A stretch of DNA of 64,000 nt, taken from positions 30,161-94,160 of the forward strand of contig VXSB01000035.1 in the NCBI GenBank assembly GCA_009838175.1, in the 5' to 3' direction. Below are positions 60,076 through 64,000 of this stretch, one piece after another. The notes below the pieces were generated by a model. That model did not search any database and had not been told where the DNA came from. It was given only the letters and a program-made list of their open reading frames with translations. The stretch's first letter is position 1, and every line of letters starts with the position of its first letter. Origin of the DNA: Chloroflexota bacterium (GTDB lineage Bacteria; Chloroflexota; Dehalococcoidia; Lucifugimonadales; Lucifugimonadaceae). Both the position numbers and the translations under genes were made by a program.

Positions 60076-60873
60076 TTGAAGATCGAAAGCTACAAACAGG
60101 GAACACCGTGTTGGACTGATCTATCGACGACGGATCAGGACGGGGCCAAGGCGTTCTACTCGGAGCTCTTCGGATGGGATTACCAAGACATTCCGATGGG
60201 CGAAGGTCAGGTCTACTCAATAGCGAAGCTTGACGGATCAGACGCCGGAGCGATATTCACGCAGGTGCCTCAGGAGGTTGAGGCTGGAGTACCGTCGCAC
60301 TGGAAGGTTTACATCGCAGTAGATGACATTGAGGCGACTGCTTCGAAAGTCTCTGATCTTGGTGGAACAGTGATCGCTGATGAGTTCGATGAGGACGAGT
60401 CCGGACACATGATGATGGCGCAGGACCCGACCGGTGCGATGATCCAGTTCTGGCAGGCCAAGGAAAATATCGGTTGCGAAGTCCGAGATGAGCACGGCGC
60501 ATTGACTTGGGTTGAGTTGCTGACTTCAGATCAAGAAGGCGCAGGGAAGTTTTACACCGAACTACTCGGCGTCGATCTCGACAAAGAAACGATGCCCACA
60601 CCAGAGGGCGAGCCGTACCACATGCTCATGGTCGACGGCGTCCCGGTGGCTGGTGTGATGCCATCGCCAGAACATCTGGTCGAAATGGGCGTCCCGCCGC
60701 ACTGGGAGGTCTACTTCCGAGTCGACGATGCTAACGCGGTTGTCGAGAAGGCGAAGTCGATGGGCGCAGCCGTACATTTTGGCCCGGAAGTATTGCCAAT
60801 GGTGGGCACATTCGCGGTTATGCAAGACCCGCAAGGAGCAGTCTTCGGCATTCAGCAAGCCCCATCAGTGTGA
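60076..60873 (+). CDS. VOC family protein (two domains), tandem copy 4
   Basis: TPCWTDLSTTDQDGAKAFYSELFGWDY...EVRDEHGALTWVELLTSDQEGAGKFYTELLGV. Confidence 0.92.
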   Translation: MKIESYKQGTPCWTDLSTTDQDGAKAFYSELFGWDYQDIPMGEGQVYSIAKLDGSDAGAIFTQVPQEVEAGVPSHWKVYIAVDDIEATASKVSDLGGTVIADEFDEDESGHMMMAQDPTGAMIQFWQAKENIGCEVRDEHGALTWVELLTSDQEGAGKFYTELLGVDLDKETMPTPEGEPYHMLMVDGVPVAGVMPSPEHLVEMGVPPHWEVYFRVDDANAVVEKAKSMGAAVHFGPEVLPMVGTFAVMQDPQGAVFGIQQAPSV

Positions 60874-60891
60874 TCCAACATCGAACTACCA

Positions 60892-61698
60892 GTGCCTCAG
60901 TACACCAATCTCAGCCAAGGAACGCCGTTTTGGGTCGACTTGAGTTCGCCTGACATCGAAGCTTCGATGTCGTTCTACGCGAACCTGTTCGGTTGGAGCT
61001 ACGAAGAGGCACCACCTGAGGACGTCGGGGGAAGACGTTACGCATGGGCGCAGATATCACCCGGATATCCCGCCGGAATTGCTTCACTGGACAACGAAGC
61101 GATCGCGTCTGGCGCGGAACCTCAGTGGAGCGTCCAACTGCTGGTCGACGACATGGACGAGATCGTGAATCGAATCGCTGATTTCAGGGGTTCTATAGTC
61201 CAGGCCCCAGCGAAGGTAGGGGAGTATGGGATTGGCGCGCAGATCGCCGATCCAACCGGCGGAAGAGTAAACATCTGGCAGGCGTTTCAGTCGGGTCCCA
61301 CCATCAAGCACGAACATGGCTCGATGCAGTGGTGCGAGTTGATGACACCCGATCCTGAAACCGCCGCCGCGTTTTACCGAATGTTGCTGAGGGTCAAGAC
61401 AGATCCGATGGAAATGCCGGACGGCTCGGTCAACTCGATAGTCAGCACCAAAGATGGCCCCGTGATGGGCATCAGCGCTCTCGGAGGGCTTTCGGAAGAG
61501 TTGCTCGCATGCTTCGGCGGTCCGACATGGATCGTCTACTTCAACGTCGATGATGTTGACGCGGCAGTTGAACGAGCAGTGCAGAACGGTGCCGAGTTGC
61601 CAGATCCGCCATGGGACGTGCCAGGAGTAGGACGCATCGCCTGGATTTTCGATCCCCTAGGTGCACTGTTAGGACTGATTACTCCCCCGAGTTCGTAA
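60892..61698 (+). CDS. VOC family protein (two domains), tandem copy 5
   Basis: TPFWVDLSSPDIEASMSFYANLFGWSYEE...SMQWCELMTPDPETAAAFYRMLLRV. Confidence 0.9.
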   Translation: MPQYTNLSQGTPFWVDLSSPDIEASMSFYANLFGWSYEEAPPEDVGGRRYAWAQISPGYPAGIASLDNEAIASGAEPQWSVQLLVDDMDEIVNRIADFRGSIVQAPAKVGEYGIGAQIADPTGGRVNIWQAFQSGPTIKHEHGSMQWCELMTPDPETAAAFYRMLLRVKTDPMEMPDGSVNSIVSTKDGPVMGISALGGLSEELLACFGGPTWIVYFNVDDVDAAVERAVQNGAELPDPPWDVPGVGRIAWIFDPLGALLGLITPPSS

Positions 61699-61764
61699 CC
61701 ATTTGCCGCGTCGGATTGCATGTAACATTTCATGCGTTACAAACAATCTGCGGGAACACGGCAA

Positions 61765-62565
61765 ATGTCAACGGCGAACTTCGGAAAAAGACTTGAGGGC
61801 AAAGTAGCCATCGTGACGGGCGGCGGTGGCGCAATGGGCGGTGCACAGTGTCGATTATTCGCAGAACACGGCGCGGCCGTGTGCGTCGCAGACTTCCGAA
61901 TGGATGCAGCTGAAGCGGTCCGCTCTGACATCGCCGAGAACGGCGGCAATGCCATCGCCTATGAGTTGGATGTCCGTGATGAAGCGGGATGGGCCGATTG
62001 CGTCAGCGCGACCGAAGATGCGTTCGGACCTGTGAGTATTTTGTGCAACAATGCCGGGGCGAATTTCAGGGTCAGCTTCGACGATCAATCCCTCGATATG
62101 TGGAACATCATCATGGAGACCGGATTGACCGGCGCTTTTCTCGGAATAAAAGCCGTCGTGCCATCCATGCGCCGAGCCGGTAGCGGAGCAATACTGAACA
62201 TCGGATCGCTCGCATCCATCCGTCCCGGCGGCGGATCACCGGGGTACGCCGCGCAGAAGATGGGCATGGTCGGACTGAACCGAGCCGCAGCCGCAAGCTA
62301 CGCCAAGGAGAACATCCGATCCGTAATCATCTCACCCGGACACGTCGATACTCCATTCATCAGAGGCAACAACGCTTACAGTCCAAACGACCCGTCGACC
62401 AGCATCGACAACCCCGAAAACTACGAAGGCAGACGTTCCAACACCCCCATGGGACGACTCATGATGCCCGAAGATTTGGCCAACGCCTTCCTCTTCGCAG
62501 CATCCGACGAAGCCAGCGGCGTTACCGGCTCCATGATCACCGTCGATGGCGGCGCGGCTTTATGA
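61765..62565 (+). CDS. SDR family oxidoreductase
   Basis: LEGKVAIVTGGGGAMGGAQCRLFAEHGAAVCVAD; SMITVDGGAAL C-terminus. Confidence 0.92.
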   Translation: MSTANFGKRLEGKVAIVTGGGGAMGGAQCRLFAEHGAAVCVADFRMDAAEAVRSDIAENGGNAIAYELDVRDEAGWADCVSATEDAFGPVSILCNNAGANFRVSFDDQSLDMWNIIMETGLTGAFLGIKAVVPSMRRAGSGAILNIGSLASIRPGGGSPGYAAQKMGMVGLNRAAAASYAKENIRSVIISPGHVDTPFIRGNNAYSPNDPSTSIDNPENYEGRRSNTPMGRLMMPEDLANAFLFAASDEASGVTGSMITVDGGAAL

Positions 62566-62582
62566 GTCCATCGCGCAGCAAC

Positions 62583-62610
62583 CGTCATTCCGGCGAAAGC
62601 CGGAATCCAG
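62583..62610. repeat. Short palindromic intergenic repeat cgtcattccggcgaaagccggaatccag, copy 2
   Basis: Shares a 21-mer with 55755-55775. Confidence 0.8.
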
Positions 62611-62697
62611 AGGGGTAGGGTAGCGGGTAGCGCTACCAGAATCGCCTCACCACTAACCGACTAACCGGATTTCCAGCGGTCTCAATATGATTGAAGT

Positions 62698-63606
62698 ATG
62701 AGAGTTCTTATATCTGGAGCAAGCGGTTTCATCGGTAAATCACTAACCGCACGCTTGCTCGAACGTGGCGACGAGGTGGTCCATCTCGTGCGCCGAGAAC
62801 CCGAATCCGATTCTGAAGCAATCCAGATCCGCTGGGACACCACCGATCCCGATTCCGTAAACGTTGACGATCTCGGTGCCGTCGATGCCGTATTCAACTT
62901 CTCTGGCGCCACCGTCGCGAAACGTTGGACCCGTAACTACCTCGACGTTATCTCCAGCAGTCGAATCATTACCACTAAGACGCTCGTCGAGATCATCCGA
63001 CGAATGGAAGCGCCCCCAAACGTGTTGATTACCGCTTCCGGCGTTGCCTTCTATGGCGATCGCGACGACGAACAACTGACCGAACAGAGCGAACGTGGAG
63101 AGGGTATCCTCGCCGACATCGCAGTTCCGTGGGAAGCTGCCACCGCCAGTGCCGAGGAGTTCGGCGTCCGCACAGCCACCGCGCGTTTCGGCATGGTGTT
63201 TGCTGCCGATGACGGGCCGCTTCCGGTACTGGCACGTCCGTTCAGAACAGGTCTAGGCGGGAGATTGGGCAACGGCAGACAGTGGACGCCATGGATCCAC
63301 ATCGACGACGCGATTTCGGCCCTGATCTTTGTCGCCGAAAACGAATCATTGAACGGACCCATCAACGTAGTTTCCCCCGGCGTCGTCAGAAACTCCGAAA
63401 TATCTCAAGCCATCGCCGACGCGTTGCACAAGCCCTGCTTCGGATGGATGCCCGCAATCATCGCTAAATTCGTGATCGGAAACTACATCCAAGAACTCGC
63501 CATCGACAGCAAATTCGTCATACCCGAAAAACTCCTCCAAGCCAGCTTCGAGTTCAAATATCGCGACCTCCGAGCCTGTCTAGAACACGAATTGAGCACA
63601 AATTAG
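62698..63606 (+). CDS. TIGR01777-type NAD-dependent epimerase (YfcH/SDR39U1-like)
   Basis: MRVLISGASGFIGKSLTARLLERGDEVVHLVRR; FNFSGATVAKRWTRNYLDVISSSRI; PWIHIDDAISALIF. Confidence 0.93.
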   Translation: MRVLISGASGFIGKSLTARLLERGDEVVHLVRREPESDSEAIQIRWDTTDPDSVNVDDLGAVDAVFNFSGATVAKRWTRNYLDVISSSRIITTKTLVEIIRRMEAPPNVLITASGVAFYGDRDDEQLTEQSERGEGILADIAVPWEAATASAEEFGVRTATARFGMVFAADDGPLPVLARPFRTGLGGRLGNGRQWTPWIHIDDAISALIFVAENESLNGPINVVSPGVVRNSEISQAIADALHKPCFGWMPAIIAKFVIGNYIQELAIDSKFVIPEKLLQASFEFKYRDLRACLEHELSTN

Positions 63607-63619
63607 AGGAATGTGTTGT

Positions 63620-63677
63620 CCCTTTCGTAAAACGAAAGGGGCGCGAGCGAGTGCAACGAAGCGAGCGGGGTATGCCC
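63620..63677. repeat. Dispersed palindromic repeat, inverted copy of 13727-13774
   Basis: ccctttcgt-aaa-acgaaagggg hairpin followed by cgcgagcgagtgcaacgaagcgagcggggtatgc. Confidence 0.7.
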
Positions 63678-63826
63678 GGGGGAGGCGGTGTAAATGGGAA
63701 TCCCCTCTCCCTCGCCACTCTTCCCTCCCCCTTCCAGGGGGAGATTAAGAGGGGGTACCGGGTGAGGGTGAACGGGGACAAAAGGGCGGGGCTATCCCCC
63801 CAATCCCCGGTTCAGACAACTTCCAC

Positions 63827-63854
63827 TTGACAACCACTACATCTGTAGTAATAT
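63827..63854 (+). promoter_or_regulatory. Sigma70-type promoter with BlaI/MecI-like operator in the spacer
   Basis: TTGACA (63827-63832), 16-nt spacer, TAATAT (63849-63854); dyad ACTACA-TC-TGTAGT at 63836-63849. Confidence 0.6.
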
Positions 63855-64000
63855 AACAACTAAGCGCCGAGACGACGTTCGTCGGAGCGGCGCACGAAAA
63901 CGAAGAATCGCCGCGTCGAGACGGGTGTGCGCAACCTTTTCAGACGCAGCTTAAACACAACTGAATAATGAAGTATTGGCAACGGGCGGGAGTGCACGGG

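Noticed and set aside
1-64000. tRNA, rRNA or CRISPR array
   Set aside because: No cloverleaf with GTTCRANNC arm, no rRNA-like sequence, and no regularly spaced direct repeats noticed by eye; tRNAscan and CRISPR finders were not available.

Overview
This 64 kb window is a gene-dense bacterial chromosome segment. It has no rRNA, tRNA or CRISPR array that I can recognise. The gene mix resembles environmental Chloroflexota-type genomes, but taxonomy is inference only. I assign about 55 protein-coding genes. They cover oxidoreductase, SDR and transporter metabolism, a DUF1800/DUF1501/NHL group, two MMPL-type transporters, a phosphate two-component system followed by pstS-pstC-pstA without pstB or phoU, three tandem DinB-like genes and five tandem double-domain VOC (glyoxalase-fold) genes. 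The most unusual locus is at the left edge. A very large multidomain ORF (2H-phosphoesterase-like, GNAT, PIN nuclease, second GNAT-like region, PUA/ASCH-like C-terminus; truncated by the window) overlaps a separate ASCH-domain gene. It is followed by a 0.7 kb non-coding zone holding a decayed SDR remnant and an inverted-repeat element. Other signals are a perfect 34-bp inverted repeat related to that element, a palindromic repeat translated in frame inside an FAD oxidoreductase, a VOC gene with one internal stop, an NHL-gene 3' remnant, several perfect palindromes that may be operators, and a BlaI/MecI-like operator inside a strong promoter at the right edge. All family calls come from reading the translations; no database search was run.
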